NCBI GenBank assembly: GCA_019635585.1 | Contig: JAHBZE010000001.1 | Coordinates: 1,674,001-1,738,000 of the forward strand | Source: Xanthobacteraceae bacterium | GTDB taxonomy: Bacteria > Pseudomonadota > Alphaproteobacteria > Rhizobiales > Xanthobacteraceae | Length of the DNA stretch: 64,000 nucleotides | Direction of reading: 5' to 3' | Part shown: in pieces, positions 19,298 through 29,556 of the stretch | Layout: every line of letters starts with the position of its first letter | Position numbering within the stretch: position 1 is the first letter of the stretch | The notes under the pieces: generated by a model | What the model saw: the letters and a program-made list of their open reading frames with translations, nothing else | Told to the model about the DNA's origin: nothing | Databases searched by the model: none | Program-made: the position numbers and the translations under genes

Positions 19298-19984
19298 ATG
19301 GCCAATGCCCGCACGATTGTCGTTGTCGATGATGACGCAGAGTTGCGCGAAACGCTGCTCGAACAGCTCGCGCTGCATCAGGAATTCGCGACCGAGTCCG
19401 CCGATTCCGCGCAAGCCGCGATCGAGCGCGCGAAACTCGGCCACATCGATCTGCTGATCATGGATGTCGGCCTGCCGGACATGGACGGCCGCGAGGCGGT
19501 GCGTGTGATGCGCAAGAACGGCTTCAAGTCTCCGGTGATCATGCTCACCGGACACGACACCGATTCCGATACCGTGCTCGGGCTGGAAGCCGGCGCGAAC
19601 GATTACGTCACCAAACCATTCAAGTTCGCGGTGTTACTCGCGCGTATCCGCGCGCAGCTTCGCAGCCACGAGGCGAGCGAGGACGCGATCTTTCCGGTCG
19701 GCCACTACTCGTTCCGTCCGGGCGCAAAGCTCCTGGTCGACGAAAAAGGCAAGAAGACGCGGCTTACCGAAAAGGAAACCGCGATCCTGCGCTATCTCTA
19801 CCGCGCCGGAAAAACGCCGGTGCCGCGCGACCAGTTGCTCACCGAAGTCTGGGGTTACAATTCCGGCGTGACCACGCATACGCTTGAGACGCACATCTAT
19901 CGCCTGCGCCAGAAGATCGAGAAAGATCCTTCCAACGCGAGCCTCCTCGTCACCGAGGGCGGCGGCTACAAGCTCGTTCCTTAA
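19298..19984 (+). CDS. OmpR/PhoB-family response regulator (CenR-like)
   Basis: DNA-binding two-component regulator of 228 residues. The receiver domain has the acidic cluster D11-D13, the phosphoacceptor D56 in LLIMDVGLPD, T in MLTGHDTDSD and the lysine in VTKPFKF. A C-terminal winged helix follows (VPRDQLLTEVWGYN and LETHIYRLRQKIEKDPSN). The receiver resembles the essential alphaproteobacterial envelope regulator CenR, but I recall this from memory and do not assert orthology. No histidine kinase gene is adjacent. It is followed after 8 bp by a cyclic-nucleotide-domain gene, probably co-transcribed. Confidence 0.88.
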   Translation: MANARTIVVVDDDAELRETLLEQLALHQEFATESADSAQAAIERAKLGHIDLLIMDVGLPDMDGREAVRVMRKNGFKSPVIMLTGHDTDSDTVLGLEAGANDYVTKPFKFAVLLARIRAQLRSHEASEDAIFPVGHYSFRPGAKLLVDEKGKKTRLTEKETAILRYLYRAGKTPVPRDQLLTEVWGYNSGVTTHTLETHIYRLRQKIEKDPSNASLLVTEGGGYKLVP

Positions 19985-19992
19985 AGGAAGCG

Positions 19993-20454
19993 ATGGCGCT
20001 CGAAGACGACATTCTTTTTCTGCGCCGGATCGCGACCTTTCGCGTGCTCGGGCCTGACGCGCTGCGGGTGCTCGCGATCAGCCTCGAAACCATTCATCTG
20101 CGCGCCGGCGACGTGTTGTTTGAGGAAGGCGAGCCTGCCGACAGCGCCTATGCGGTAGTGGCCGGCGCAATCCGTCTTCGCCGCGCGACCGCCAAGCCGC
20201 TCGAAGAGCCGATTTTGGTAGGCGAGGGCGGGCTGATCGGCGAAAGTGCGCTGATCGTCGATACCGACCGGCCAGCTTCTGCGATCGCATCCGAGCCTTC
20301 GACGCTCTACAAGATCCCGCGCGGCATTTTCATGCGTCTGCTGGAAAGCGACGTCGAGGCCGCGGCGGGCCTTCGCGCGATGATCGCCCGGCGGATCGAT
20401 GCGGTACTCGACGATCTCGATACGGTGCTGCCGCGTTTCGAGCAGAACGTCTGA
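19993..20454 (+). CDS. Cyclic nucleotide-binding domain protein
   Basis: A 153-residue stand-alone Crp-type sensor domain: LRAGDVLFEEGEPADSAYAV and GEGGLIGESALIVDTDRPAS match the cNMP-binding barrel, and the RPAS tail resembles the phosphate-binding RxA segment. There is no C-terminal helix-turn-helix, so it is not a complete Crp/Fnr regulator. Ligand and partner are unknown. It begins 8 bp after the response regulator and ends 3 bp before the convergent xthA stop. Confidence 0.8.
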   Translation: MALEDDILFLRRIATFRVLGPDALRVLAISLETIHLRAGDVLFEEGEPADSAYAVVAGAIRLRRATAKPLEEPILVGEGGLIGESALIVDTDRPASAIASEPSTLYKIPRGIFMRLLESDVEAAAGLRAMIARRIDAVLDDLDTVLPRFEQNV

Positions 20455-20457
20455 GCG

Positions 20458-21279
20458 TTAGAGTTTAAACTCCGCAATGACCGGAACATGGTCGGAAGGC
20501 TGCTGCCAGCCGCGCGAAGGCTTGAACACCTTCATGCTCTGCGCCGTCCCTTCGAGCGCCGAACTTGCCCAGATGTGATCGAGGCGGCGGCCACGATCAG
20601 CTTCTTTCCAGTTGTCGGCCGCGCGATAACTCCACCAGGTGTAGAGCTTCTGCTCATCCGGCACGAAGCCGCGCATGACGTCGATCCATTTGCCGGCGTT
20701 GCGCGCGTGTTCGAATTTCTCGACTTCGACCGGCGTGTGGCTCACCACCTTCAACATTTGCTTGTGGCTCCAGACATCGTGCTCGCGCGGCGCGACGTTG
20801 AGGTCGCCGACCAGAATCGAGCGCGTGCCGTTCTTTGCGTCCTGCGCGACCGAGCAGGTCGCAAGCTCGTCGAGAAACTGGAGCTTGTGCTCGAACTTCA
20901 CGTTGAGCGCGGGATCGGGAATATCGCCGCCCGCCGGCACATAGAAGTTATGGATCGTGAGCGGCTTATCGAGTTTCGCCTTGCGTTCGAAGGTCACCGA
21001 AACATGGCGCGCGTCGTTCTTGCCACAGAAGAAATTCTTGGTCTGATCCTCGAACGGATGGCGGGCGATGACGGCGACGCCGTGATAGCCCTTCTGGCCG
21101 TGGATCGCGATGTGTTCGTAGCCGAGCTTCTTAAAGTCGTTCAGCGGAAACTTGTCGTCGGGACATTTGGTTTCCTGCAGGCACAATACGTCGGGCTGGA
21201 AGCGCGCGAGAAAGCGCTTCACCTGCGGAAAACGAAGACGAACGGAATTGATGTTCCAGGTCGCGACGGAAAAGGTCAT
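20458..21279 (-). CDS. xthA: Exodeoxyribonuclease III
   Basis: Apurinic/apyrimidinic endonuclease and 3'-5' exonuclease of base excision repair. The 273-residue product starts MTFSVATWNINSVRLR, has LCLQETKCPD with the metal-binding glutamate, GDLNVAPREHDVW, and a C-terminal RRLDHIWAS and SDHVPVIAEF with the catalytic aspartate-histidine pair. Length matches the family. It lies downstream of lolA with 37 bp between, likely in the same transcript. Confidence 0.95.
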   Translation of the reverse strand: MTFSVATWNINSVRLRFPQVKRFLARFQPDVLCLQETKCPDDKFPLNDFKKLGYEHIAIHGQKGYHGVAVIARHPFEDQTKNFFCGKNDARHVSVTFERKAKLDKPLTIHNFYVPAGGDIPDPALNVKFEHKLQFLDELATCSVAQDAKNGTRSILVGDLNVAPREHDVWSHKQMLKVVSHTPVEVEKFEHARNAGKWIDVMRGFVPDEQKLYTWWSYRAADNWKEADRGRRLDHIWASSALEGTAQSMKVFKPSRGWQQPSDHVPVIAEFKL

Positions 21280-21316
21280 CGTGCATTTAGGCGCATAAGC
21301 CAGGCGCGCGCCAGCG

Positions 21317-22012
21317 CTATTGCTGATAGCGCGTGAAGTCGATCTTGAAGAGACCGGGATCGGGCCGCGTTTTGGAATCGAGATCGTAGATTGTAACCGT
21401 GGTGTCGAAGCCTTGCGGATCGGTGATGGTCCACTGCTTCAACTGGCTGTCCTTCGCGCCGAACAGCATCCGCAGGCGATGCGTGCCCGCGATCTGCGAC
21501 TTCTCTTCGATCACGACGGTGATGAAGATATCGTCCTGAAAGACATTGGTGACGTTGCTGTCATTGAGAAGATCGATCTTCTCGGCGAGCAAAAAGCGCA
21601 ACGGCGTCTGGCCGAGCGGATAGATGTCCTGGGTTGCGAGCGTGCGGTTGCGAACGGCGACGGATGAGCCGTCGGAGATCAGCTCGATCGGGCTCGGATC
21701 GTCATACTGAAAACGCACGCGGCCCGGGCGCTGCATGAAAAATTCGCCGTCGGTCTTGCCGCCATCGGGACCGATCTGGTGAAACTTGCCGACCAGCGTC
21801 GCGGTCGAATTGAAAAACTTCGTGACGCGCTCGAGCGCCGCGAGCTGTTTGGCGTCGAGCTGTACGCCTGACTTGGTGGTTGCGATGGCCGGACCTTGCT
21901 GCTGCGCTTTCGGCTGCTGTTTCTTTTCCGCCGCATTCTGCGCGAGCGAAGCGGAGGCAAGCGGCAGCGCGCTAAGCATCAGAATTGCCGAGAACTTGGT
22001 CAGCCGATTCAT
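21317..22012 (-). CDS. lolA: Outer-membrane lipoprotein carrier LolA
   Basis: Periplasmic chaperone that ferries lipoproteins to the outer membrane. The 231-residue product has a signal peptide (MNRLTKFSAILMLSALPLA through ASLAQ), a Q/K-rich linker, then the LolA domain: RVTKFFNSTATLVGKFHQI, GEFFMQRPGRVRFQYDDPSP and DPQGFDTTVTIYDL. It lies between ftsK and xthA on the same strand; the 163-bp gap after ftsK shows no obvious hairpin. Confidence 0.9.
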   Translation of the reverse strand: MNRLTKFSAILMLSALPLASASLAQNAAEKKQQPKAQQQGPAIATTKSGVQLDAKQLAALERVTKFFNSTATLVGKFHQIGPDGGKTDGEFFMQRPGRVRFQYDDPSPIELISDGSSVAVRNRTLATQDIYPLGQTPLRFLLAEKIDLLNDSNVTNVFQDDIFITVVIEEKSQIAGTHRLRMLFGAKDSQLKQWTITDPQGFDTTVTIYDLDSKTRPDPGLFKIDFTRYQQ

Positions 22013-22175
22013 CTGTTCCTCGAGGATTGCCGAATCATCGGGTTGGCCCCGCGCAGGGCCGATACATAATACCGGTAACGGCGGGAAAGTAGCGGTTCCG
22101 GAAGCGGCATGAACAGGGCGCTCCCGCAGGCGGTTTCTAGAAAGCGGCTATGGCGATTTGGCGACGATTCCGGGA

Positions 22176-24650
22176 TCAATCGGCCCCGCCGCCCGCCAGA
22201 ATCTCGCGTTTTCCGGAGTGGTTTGCGGCGGAAATGACGCCTTCCATCTCCATGCGCTCGATCAGGGTCGCGGCGCGATTGTAGCCGATCTGGAGGCGGC
22301 GCTGGACGTAGGAGGTCGAAGCCTTGCGGTCGCGCAGCACGATTGCGACCGCGCGCTCGTAGAGATCGCCGCCTTCCTCGCCCATCGCGGATTTGTCGAA
22401 TACCGAACCGTCCTCGCCTTCCGGCGGTTCGGCGGTGATTTCCTCGAGATATTCCGGAACGCCCTGCTCTTTCAGATGGCGCACGACGCGCTCGACTTCC
22501 GAATCCGACACAAACGGCCCGTGGACGCGCGAGATGCGCGAGCCGCCGGCCATGTAAAGCATGTCGCCCTGACCGAGGAGCTGCTCCGCGCCCTGCTCGT
22601 TCAAGATGGTGCGGCTGTCGATCTTCGACGACACCTGGAAGGAGATGCGGGTCGGGAAGTTCGCCTTGATCGTGCCGGTGATGACGTCGACCGACGGGCG
22701 CTGCGTCGCCATCAAGAGATGGATGCCGGCGGCGCGCGCCATCTGTGCGAGGCGCTGGATCGCGCCTTCGATGTCTTTGCCTGCGACCATCATCAGGTCC
22801 GCCATTTCGTCGACCACGACGACGATGAACGGCAAGGGCTCGAGATCCATCTCCTCGGATTCGTAAATCGCTTCGCCGGTCTCGCGGTCGAAACCGGTCT
22901 GCACAGTGCGCTTGATCGACTTGCCCTTGGCGGCGGCCTCGACCACCGCCTCGTTGAAGTTCGCAATGTTCCGCACGCCGAGCTTCGACATCTTCTTGTA
23001 GCGCTCTTCCATCTCGCGCACGGCCCATTTCAACGCGATCACGGCCTTGCGCGGATCGGTCACGACCGGCGACAAGAGATGCGGGATGCCGTCATAGACG
23101 GAAAGTTCGAGCATCTTCGGGTCGATCAGGATCAGGCGGCACTGCTCGGGCGAGAGCCGGTAGAGCAGCGAAAGAATCATGGTGTTGATCGCGACCGATT
23201 TGCCGGAGCCGGTGGTGCCGGCGATCAGCAAATGCGGCATGCGCGCGAGATCGGCGATCACCGGCTCGCCGCCGATGTTCTTGCCGAGACAGAGGGGTAG
23301 GCTCGAAGGCGTGTCGCGGAAGTCGCGCGATTCAAGCTGCTCGCGCAGCACGACCTTCTCGCGCTTCGCGTTCGGCAATTCGATGCCGATCGCGTTCTTG
23401 CCGGGGATCACGGCGACGCGCGCGGAGACTGCGCTCATCGAACGCGCAATGTCGTCGGCAAGACCGATCACGCGCGAGGACTTGATGCCGGGCGCGGGTT
23501 CGAGTTCGTAGAGCGTCACGACCGGACCCGGGCTCGCGTTGACGACCTGGCCCTTCACGCCGAAGTCGTCGAGTACGCTTTCCAGCATGCGGGAATTTTC
23601 CTCGAGCGCCTTCACCGAAAGCGCGGGCGCGCGCGAGCCGCTCGCTGCCGCGAGAATGTCGAAGGGCGGAAGATGATACGAGCCGCCGCGACGGCGGGGC
23701 TTTTTCCGCGATGCGGCTGCCGCAGGCTTCCGGCGCGGTTCGTCGGCTTCTTCCTCGTCGTCCTCGTATTCTTCGTCTTCGTAGCCGCCCTCTTCCTCGT
23801 ATTCGGCATTGGCACCCTTGCCCGGTACCAGCGTCGGTTCGCGGCGCGTGCTCTTGGTGAGCGGCAGTTCGGGTTCGGCTGCGAAGAACGCGGCGAGACG
23901 TTCGCGCAACGAGCGCTTCACTTTCGGCGGGCGGCGTCCGGAAAGCCGCGCGCGCAACATGTAGAAGACATGGAATACGCTGCCGAAGCCTGCAGAGACG
24001 CGCGAGAACAGGCTCGCGGGTTCGGCGGGCTCGCCAAGTTCGCCGTCATCGCCGTAGTCGTCGAGCTCGCGTGCCGGCGGCTCCTGTTGGAAGCCCGCAC
24101 CGAGCGCGATCGCGAGTGTGAACACCATCGGCATTGCAAACAGGAGGCCCATCAGGATGCGGCTTGCATTCGCAGTTGAGCCGAGCAGCAGCGAGGGAAT
24201 GAAAATCAAAGAATCGCCGATCGCTCCACCGAGTCCGGTCGGCAGCGGCCAACTCGAAGGCGCGCGGAAGCAGGCGGCAAGTCCGCACGCGAACAGCGCC
24301 GCACCGAGCCAAAACAAGATGCGAACCTTCCAGCGCTTGGGCGCGCGATGTGTCATCACGAGCCAGCCCCAGATCGCGACGGGGAGCAGCAGCACGAGCG
24401 AACCGAGACCGAACACCTGCATTGCGAAATCGGAGAAGGCGGCACCCGCACGGCCCATCAGATTTTTCACGGTGCCGTCGGCGGCGTAACCGAAGTTCGG
24501 ATCCTGCGACGACCAGGTGCCGATCGCGACGAGGCACGCGACCACGAGCGCAATCAGCGCGAGGCCGCGCAATTCGGCGAGGCGGCGATGGAACGCGCTG
24601 ACGATTTCTTCGGGAAACAGGCTGGCGTTTCTGGCAGAGGACTGGCGCAT
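22176..24650 (-). CDS. ftsK: DNA translocase FtsK
   Basis: Septum-anchored motor that pumps the chromosome terminus and activates XerCD recombination at division. The 824-residue product has about four N-terminal membrane helices, a linker with a strongly acidic run (about residues 278-305, rich in E, D and Y) followed by a basic KPRRR stretch, then the RecA-like motor with Walker A GTTGSGKS near residue 477-484 and [18 protein letters not shown]-terminal winged-helix gamma domain ([18 protein letters not shown]) would read KOPS. Length is normal for Rhizobiales. The aminotransferase gene ends 13 bp upstream. Confidence 0.96.
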   Translation of the reverse strand: MRQSSARNASLFPEEIVSAFHRRLAELRGLALIALVVACLVAIGTWSSQDPNFGYAADGTVKNLMGRAGAAFSDFAMQVFGLGSLVLLLPVAIWGWLVMTHRAPKRWKVRILFWLGAALFACGLAACFRAPSSWPLPTGLGGAIGDSLIFIPSLLLGSTANASRILMGLLFAMPMVFTLAIALGAGFQQEPPARELDDYGDDGELGEPAEPASLFSRVSAGFGSVFHVFYMLRARLSGRRPPKVKRSLRERLAAFFAAEPELPLTKSTRREPTLVPGKGANAEYEEEGGYEDEEYEDDEEEADEPRRKPAAAASRKKPRRRGGSYHLPPFDILAAASGSRAPALSVKALEENSRMLESVLDDFGVKGQVVNASPGPVVTLYELEPAPGIKSSRVIGLADDIARSMSAVSARVAVIPGKNAIGIELPNAKREKVVLREQLESRDFRDTPSSLPLCLGKNIGGEPVIADLARMPHLLIAGTTGSGKSVAINTMILSLLYRLSPEQCRLILIDPKMLELSVYDGIPHLLSPVVTDPRKAVIALKWAVREMEERYKKMSKLGVRNIANFNEAVVEAAAKGKSIKRTVQTGFDRETGEAIYESEEMDLEPLPFIVVVVDEMADLMMVAGKDIEGAIQRLAQMARAAGIHLLMATQRPSVDVITGTIKANFPTRISFQVSSKIDSRTILNEQGAEQLLGQGDMLYMAGGSRISRVHGPFVSDSEVERVVRHLKEQGVPEYLEEITAEPPEGEDGSVFDKSAMGEEGGDLYERAVAIVLRDRKASTSYVQRRLQIGYNRAATLIERMEMEGVISAANHSGKREILAGGGAD

Positions 24651-24663
24651 TCTTGCGATCCGA

Positions 24664-25869
24664 CTATTTTCCGAAAGATGCGAGGCGCGTGAGCGCTTCT
24701 TCGGTGGTTTTCAAATCATCGACGAGGGCAACCCGGATATACCCGGCGCCCGGATTTTTTCCGTCCGCGCCCTCGCGGGCAAGATAACTTCCCGGCACGA
24801 CGCGAAGCCCGGCTTCGCTGAACAGAGTCTTCGCTGCGGTTTCGTCGTCGCCGAGCGCGGTTATATCGAGCCAGAGGAAGAAGCCGCCTTCGGGACGTTT
24901 GTGCCCGAAGCGTTGGCCGAGCAATTTATCCGCGAGATCGAATTTCTCGCGATAGAGCTTGCGAGTGTCCTCGACATGATGCTCGTCGGAGTAAGCCGCG
25001 ACAGCGACTTCCTGCAGCGGCTCGGGCACCTGTGGCGCACAGACGTTGCGAAGATCAGCGTAAGCCGCGATGAATTTCGCGTCGCCCGCGGCGAAGCCGC
25101 AACGCAATCCTGGTAAGTTCGAGCGCTTGGAGAGCGAATTGAAGGCGACGACGTTGTCGAAGCTCACGCCGCAGGATTCCAGCGCGCCAGCCGGCTTCTT
25201 GTCGCCGAGCCAGATTTCCGAATAGCACTCGTCGGCAAAAACATAGGCGCCTGCTTTGCGCGCGCGCGCGATCACTTTCTCCAAGGTCTCGCGCGGCAGC
25301 ACCGAGCCCTGCGGGTTCGCGGGCGAGCAGAGATAGATCGCAACGGTGCGCTTGAAGAGATCGTCGGAAACCGCGTCGTAGTCGGGGATGAAATTGTTTT
25401 CGCGCCATGCGGGAAGCGCCACGAGTTCGCAGCCCGTCACTTCCGCGCCCGCGCCGTAAGCCGGATAAAACGGATTGGGCACGATGATCGCGGGCTTGTT
25501 AGCGCGCTCGCCGAGCAGACGCTTCGCGGCGATGCTTGCCAGGAACAGTCCTTCGCGGCTGCCGTTCAGCACCACGACTTCTTTATTCGGGTCGATTGTG
25601 CGCGGGAGTTTGTAGCGGCGGCCGAGCCAGTTCGCGGCGGCCATGCGAAAGCGGTCGGTGCCGCGCAGCATCGGATATTTAGCGAAGCCGTTGATGTGCG
25701 CGGCGATCACGGGCGCGACGAAGCCCGGCATCGGATGACGCGGCTCGCCGACGGAAAGATTGATGAGCGGCTTGCCGGGCTCGAGCCCTGCGAGCAATTC
25801 GGTCAGCCGCACGAAAGGCGATCTGGTGCCTCCATGCTCGCGCCTTCCGGCCAGTGCGCTTCCTGCCAT
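24664..25869 (-). CDS. Class I/II PLP-dependent aminotransferase (DapC-like)
   Basis: A 401-residue fold-type I aminotransferase. Evidence: [17 protein letters not shown] near residue 36-53, the [11 protein letters not shown] asparagine block, [10 protein letters not shown], and [15 protein letters not shown] with the PLP lysine. The SVGEPRH wording and overall pattern resemble succinyldiaminopimelate aminotransferases of Rhizobiales, suggesting lysine/diaminopimelate synthesis, but substrate is inferred. ATG 25869 has a GAGGCGGG-like ribosome site just upstream. It precedes ftsK by 13 bp. Confidence 0.87.
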   Translation of the reverse strand: MAGSALAGRREHGGTRSPFVRLTELLAGLEPGKPLINLSVGEPRHPMPGFVAPVIAAHINGFAKYPMLRGTDRFRMAAANWLGRRYKLPRTIDPNKEVVVLNGSREGLFLASIAAKRLLGERANKPAIIVPNPFYPAYGAGAEVTGCELVALPAWRENNFIPDYDAVSDDLFKRTVAIYLCSPANPQGSVLPRETLEKVIARARKAGAYVFADECYSEIWLGDKKPAGALESCGVSFDNVVAFNSLSKRSNLPGLRCGFAAGDAKFIAAYADLRNVCAPQVPEPLQEVAVAAYSDEHHVEDTRKLYREKFDLADKLLGQRFGHKRPEGGFFLWLDITALGDDETAAKTLFSEAGLRVVPGSYLAREGADGKNPGAGYIRVALVDDLKTTEEALTRLASFGK

Positions 25870-25965
25870 GCCCGCCTCAAAGCCCTTGAATTTCAGGCCC
25901 AGACTTTAGGAATCGGCGGTTAAGGCGCGTTTAACCATCGGGGATCATGCGCATCCGGACAAACG

Positions 25966-26034
25966 AAAACCCCGGCTCGGGAGAGCCGGGGTTTCCTTAC
26001 TTTTGTAAGGAAGGCCGGAGACGAGCCTCCGGCC
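25966..26034 (-). terminator. Tandem hairpins and terminator downstream of amtB copy 1
   Basis: Read on the minus strand after amtB: GGCCGGAG/CTCCGGCC (26013-26034), CCTTAC/GTAAGG with a four-base loop (25995-26010), then a 12-bp perfect stem AAACCCCGGCTC/GAGCCGGGGTTT with loop GGGA (25967-25994) followed by a T-run. The last stem is a typical intrinsic terminator; the other two may protect the 3' end. Confidence 0.88.
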
Positions 26035-26042
26035 GACCAGAC

Positions 26043-27497
26043 TTAGTTGTAGGCGCGTTCGCCGTGATCGCTGATGTCGAGGCCTTCGCGCTCCTGATCC
26101 GGAGTCGGACGGAGACCGACGATCATCTTCACGATGTAGAACAGGATCGCGGAGCCGATGCCCGACCACAGGATGGTGACGCCCACCGCCTGCGCCTGGA
26201 TGAGGACCTGGCCGAGGATGTCGTACGCCGGCGAATCGACCTTCAGGATCGGACCGGTGTAGTCGGTGATGCCGACGCCCCCGAGTGACGGCGCGGCAAC
26301 GATGCCGGTGCCGATCGCGCCGATGATGCCGCCGATCGCGTGAACGCCGAACACGTCGAGCGCGTCGTCGTACTTGAAGATGTTCTTCACCGTCGTGCAG
26401 AAGAAGAAGCAGACGATGCCGGCGACGAGGCCGAGCACCATGCCGCCCATCGGACCCGCGAAGCCCGACGCCGGAGTGATGGCGACGAGACCGGCGACGA
26501 TGCCGGAAGCGAGACCGAGCAGGCTCGGCTTACCCTTCACCAGCCATTCGATCAGCATCCATCCGAAGCCAGCGGTGGCGGTGGCGAGGAAGGTGTTGAC
26601 GAAAGCGGTGACGGCCGAGCCGGTCGCTTCGAGGTTGGAGCCGGCGTTGAAGCCGAACCAGCCAAACCACAGCAGCATGGCGCCGATGTAGGTCATGACC
26701 AGCGAGTGCGGAGGCATCAGTTCCTTGCCGAAGCCGAGACGCTTGCCGACGATCAAGCAACCAACGAAACCGGCGATACCGGAGTTGATATGCACAACCG
26801 TGCCGCCCGCGAAGTCGAGCGCGCCGAGCTTGAAGAGATAGCCGCCGTCGGCCTGCACGGCCTCAAGCGCCGCTTGCGCTTTGGTCTTGGCGTCGCCAGC
26901 CGCGGCTGCAACCACCGCTTTCGCAGCGTCGGATACCGCGTCCGGACCGGCCCAATACCAAACCATGTGCGCGATCGGGAAGTAGACGAAGGTGATCCAG
27001 AGCGGGATGAAAACCGCAATGGCTGCGAACTTCGTGCGCTCGGCGATCGAGCCGAGCAAGAGGCAGGCGGTGATCGCGGCGAAGGTCGCCTGGAACATTA
27101 CGAACACGAGTTCGGGGATCGCGACGCGATCCGTGAACGTGCCGCCCTTGGAGTCGTTGGCCAGACCCGTCAGGAATGCCTTCGAGAAGCCGCCGATGAA
27201 ATCGGAGCCGCCGGTGAAGGTGAGCGAGTAGCCGTAGAGCGCCCAGAGGATGAGAACGATTACGACCGTGTAACCGACCTGCATCAGCATCGAGAGCATG
27301 TTCTTCGAACGGACGAGTCCGCCGTAGAACAGCGCGAGGCCGGGAACCGTCATCACGAGAACGAGGACCGTGGCGGTCATCATCCAGGTGGTGTCGCCCT
27401 TGTTAATGGTTGCGTCCTGCGCGAGCGCCGGATCGACGGCAAACACCGTCAAAGCCAGCGCGGCGAGAACCGCACCGAAAATGTTCTTAAACGTCAT
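26043..27497 (-). CDS. amtB: Ammonium transporter AmtB, copy 1
   Basis: Trimeric inner-membrane ammonium channel. The 484-residue product has a cleavable signal (ALTVFAVDPALAQ), then eleven expected membrane helices with family motifs TVPGLALFYGGLVRSKNML, DFAGGTVVHINSGIAG and FDALDVFGVHAIGG-type histidine segments (here YDDALDVFGVHAIGG). An insertion rich in A, K and D follows the YWAGPDAVSDA segment, absent from copy 2. ATG 27497 is preferred (GGAG nine bases upstream, signal peptide follows) over further in-frame ATGs up to 27548. It lies 40 bp after glnK and its activity is probably gated by that GlnK. Confidence 0.95.
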   Translation of the reverse strand: MTFKNIFGAVLAALALTVFAVDPALAQDATINKGDTTWMMTATVLVLVMTVPGLALFYGGLVRSKNMLSMLMQVGYTVVIVLILWALYGYSLTFTGGSDFIGGFSKAFLTGLANDSKGGTFTDRVAIPELVFVMFQATFAAITACLLLGSIAERTKFAAIAVFIPLWITFVYFPIAHMVWYWAGPDAVSDAAKAVVAAAAGDAKTKAQAALEAVQADGGYLFKLGALDFAGGTVVHINSGIAGFVGCLIVGKRLGFGKELMPPHSLVMTYIGAMLLWFGWFGFNAGSNLEATGSAVTAFVNTFLATATAGFGWMLIEWLVKGKPSLLGLASGIVAGLVAITPASGFAGPMGGMVLGLVAGIVCFFFCTTVKNIFKYDDALDVFGVHAIGGIIGAIGTGIVAAPSLGGVGITDYTGPILKVDSPAYDILGQVLIQAQAVGVTILWSGIGSAILFYIVKMIVGLRPTPDQEREGLDISDHGERAYN

Positions 27498-27537
27498 GGG
27501 AGAATTCTCCATCACATGTCTATGAGAGTTACGGGGA

Positions 27538-27981
<444 letters not shown>

Positions 27982-27984
27982 CTA

Positions 27985-28000
27985 AGCAGACGGCGTGCCA
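27985..28000 (-). promoter_or_regulatory. Sigma-54 (RpoN) promoter for glnK-amtB copy 1
   Basis: On the minus strand TGGCACG-CCGT-CTGCT matches the -24/-12 consensus TGGCACG-N4-TTGCT with one mismatch, with correct GG/GC spacing. The predicted transcript start is near 27973, about 97 bases before the glnK ATG. NtrC-dependent expression under nitrogen limitation is the expected mode for this operon. Confidence 0.8.
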
Positions 28001-28135
28001 GACTCGGGCGCCGCCTGGGAATCGCTTGAGTCGCAAGGGCTTGGCTGACTCAGAAATGGGCAGGGGGAACCCGAGGTCTACGGAAAGCCGTAATTTTCGG
28101 GAGTTTCGCCTAACTTTTAGGCATTGATACTAGTG

Positions 28136-28154
28136 CTGACCATTTCGTGGTCAG
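28136..28154. promoter_or_regulatory. Dyad upstream of the sigma-54 promoter (NtrC enhancer candidate)
   Basis: CTGACCA-TTTCG-TGGTCAG is a perfect 7-bp dyad 136 bp upstream of the -24 element of the glnK promoter, a usual enhancer distance. It resembles but does not match the NtrC consensus (TGCACC...GGTGCA). It may instead belong to the 3' end of the upstream amtB copy 2 unit. Confidence 0.35.
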
Positions 28155-28160
28155 AACGCA

Positions 28161-28187
28161 AAAACGCGCGGCTCTGGCCGCGCGTTT
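28161..28187 (-). terminator. Terminator downstream of amtB copy 2
   Basis: An 11-bp stem AAACGCGCGGC/GCCGCGCGTTT with loop TCTG, followed on the minus strand by a T-run. It lies 31 bp beyond the stop of the second amtB. Confidence 0.88.
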
Positions 28188-28218
28188 CGCTTTTCATGAG
28201 CAGCAGAATTGGCGGGCT

Positions 28219-29526
28219 TCAGGTGTGAACCGACTCGCCGTGCTGCGTGATGTCGAGGCCCATGCGCTCGTGATCGAGCGAGACGCGCAAGCCGACGAGT
28301 ACATCGACGATTTTCAGAATCACCCAGGTCCCGACCGCGCACCAAACGAAGCAGATCCCGACCCCGATCAACTGCGTCAGCACCTGCGCGGCGTTGCCCT
28401 CAAGCAGTCCCTGTTGTCCCTGCGGGAGATCTTTCGTCACGGTGAAGGCACCGACCGCGAACACGCCGGTAAGCACCGTGCCGAGAATACCGCCGATGCC
28501 GTGGATACCGAAGACGTCGAGCGAATCGTCATAGCGCAACCGCTCTTTCAGCCAGGTACAGGCCCAGAAGCAGACGATGCCTGCGGCAAGGCCGATCACC
28601 ACGCCATGCCACGGCAGAATGAATCCCGATGCCGGCGTGATCGTGCCGAGACCTGCGATCGCGCCGGAAATGATGCCGAGCACCGAAGGTTTTTTCCGCA
28701 GCCACCATTCCATCGCCATCCACGCGATCGCGCCGGAGCAGGCCGCGAGATGGGTTGCCAGAATCGCCATCGACGCGCGCGAACTTGCGGTAAGTGCAGA
28801 GCCGCCGTTGAAGCCGAACCAGCCGACCCAAAGAAGTGCGGTGCCGACCGCAGCCATCGTCAGATCGTAAGGCGCGAGATTTTCGGTGCCGTAGCCCCGG
28901 CGCGAACCAAGCACATAAGCCGCGACCACGCCGGCCACGCCGGCGTTGAGATGCACGACGATGCCGCCCGCGAAATCCATTACGCCCCAGGCCGAAAGAA
29001 AGCCGCCGCCCCAGATCCAGTGCGCGCTCGGCACATAGACCACGAAGAACCACGCGATCATGAAAATAATGAAGGCCGAGAAGCGCATACGGTCGGCGAC
29101 CGAGCCTGCGATCAGGGCGCAGGTGATGACCGCGAACGTCATCTGATAGGTCGCAAACAGCGACTCCGGAAGATTAGACGCGAGCGAATTGACCGAGCTC
29201 AGGTCCATGCCCTTGAAAAAGAGTTTATCGAGATTGCCGAGCCAGGCGCCGTCGCCGGAGAAGGTCAGCGAGTAGCCGAACGCGAACCACAAAACGGAAA
29301 TGAACATCACGGCGGCGAAGCTCTGCGCCATGGTCGCGAGCAGATTCTTTTTCCGTACCAAGCCTGCATAAAACAGCGCGAGTCCTGGGATCGTCATTAG
29401 AAGCACGAGCGCGGTCGCCGCGATCATCCATGCGGTGTCGGCGGCGTTGATGGTGCTCGCCTGCGCAACCGCGGGCGTCGCGGCGACGCACGCGCATGCC
29501 GCAAAGAGAATCCGAAAGCGTTTCAT
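28219..29526 (-). CDS. amtB: Ammonium transporter AmtB, copy 2
   Basis: Second ammonium channel, 435 residues. It has a signal peptide (MKRFRILFAACACVAATPAV), then TIPGLALFYAGLVRKKNLL, DFAGGIVVHLNAGVAGVVAA and YDDSLDVFGIHGIGG, the membrane and pore-histidine segments of the family. It lacks the long alanine/lysine-rich insertion of copy 1. It follows its own glnK by 30 bp and ends before a strong hairpin. The two modules lie head to tail, glnK2-amtB2 first in transcription direction. Confidence 0.95.
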   Translation of the reverse strand: MKRFRILFAACACVAATPAVAQASTINAADTAWMIAATALVLLMTIPGLALFYAGLVRKKNLLATMAQSFAAVMFISVLWFAFGYSLTFSGDGAWLGNLDKLFFKGMDLSSVNSLASNLPESLFATYQMTFAVITCALIAGSVADRMRFSAFIIFMIAWFFVVYVPSAHWIWGGGFLSAWGVMDFAGGIVVHLNAGVAGVVAAYVLGSRRGYGTENLAPYDLTMAAVGTALLWVGWFGFNGGSALTASSRASMAILATHLAACSGAIAWMAMEWWLRKKPSVLGIISGAIAGLGTITPASGFILPWHGVVIGLAAGIVCFWACTWLKERLRYDDSLDVFGIHGIGGILGTVLTGVFAVGAFTVTKDLPQGQQGLLEGNAAQVLTQLIGVGICFVWCAVGTWVILKIVDVLVGLRVSLDHERMGLDITQHGESVHT

Positions 29527-29556
29527 GAATAGCCCCCTGAAGATCGCGCTTATTTT

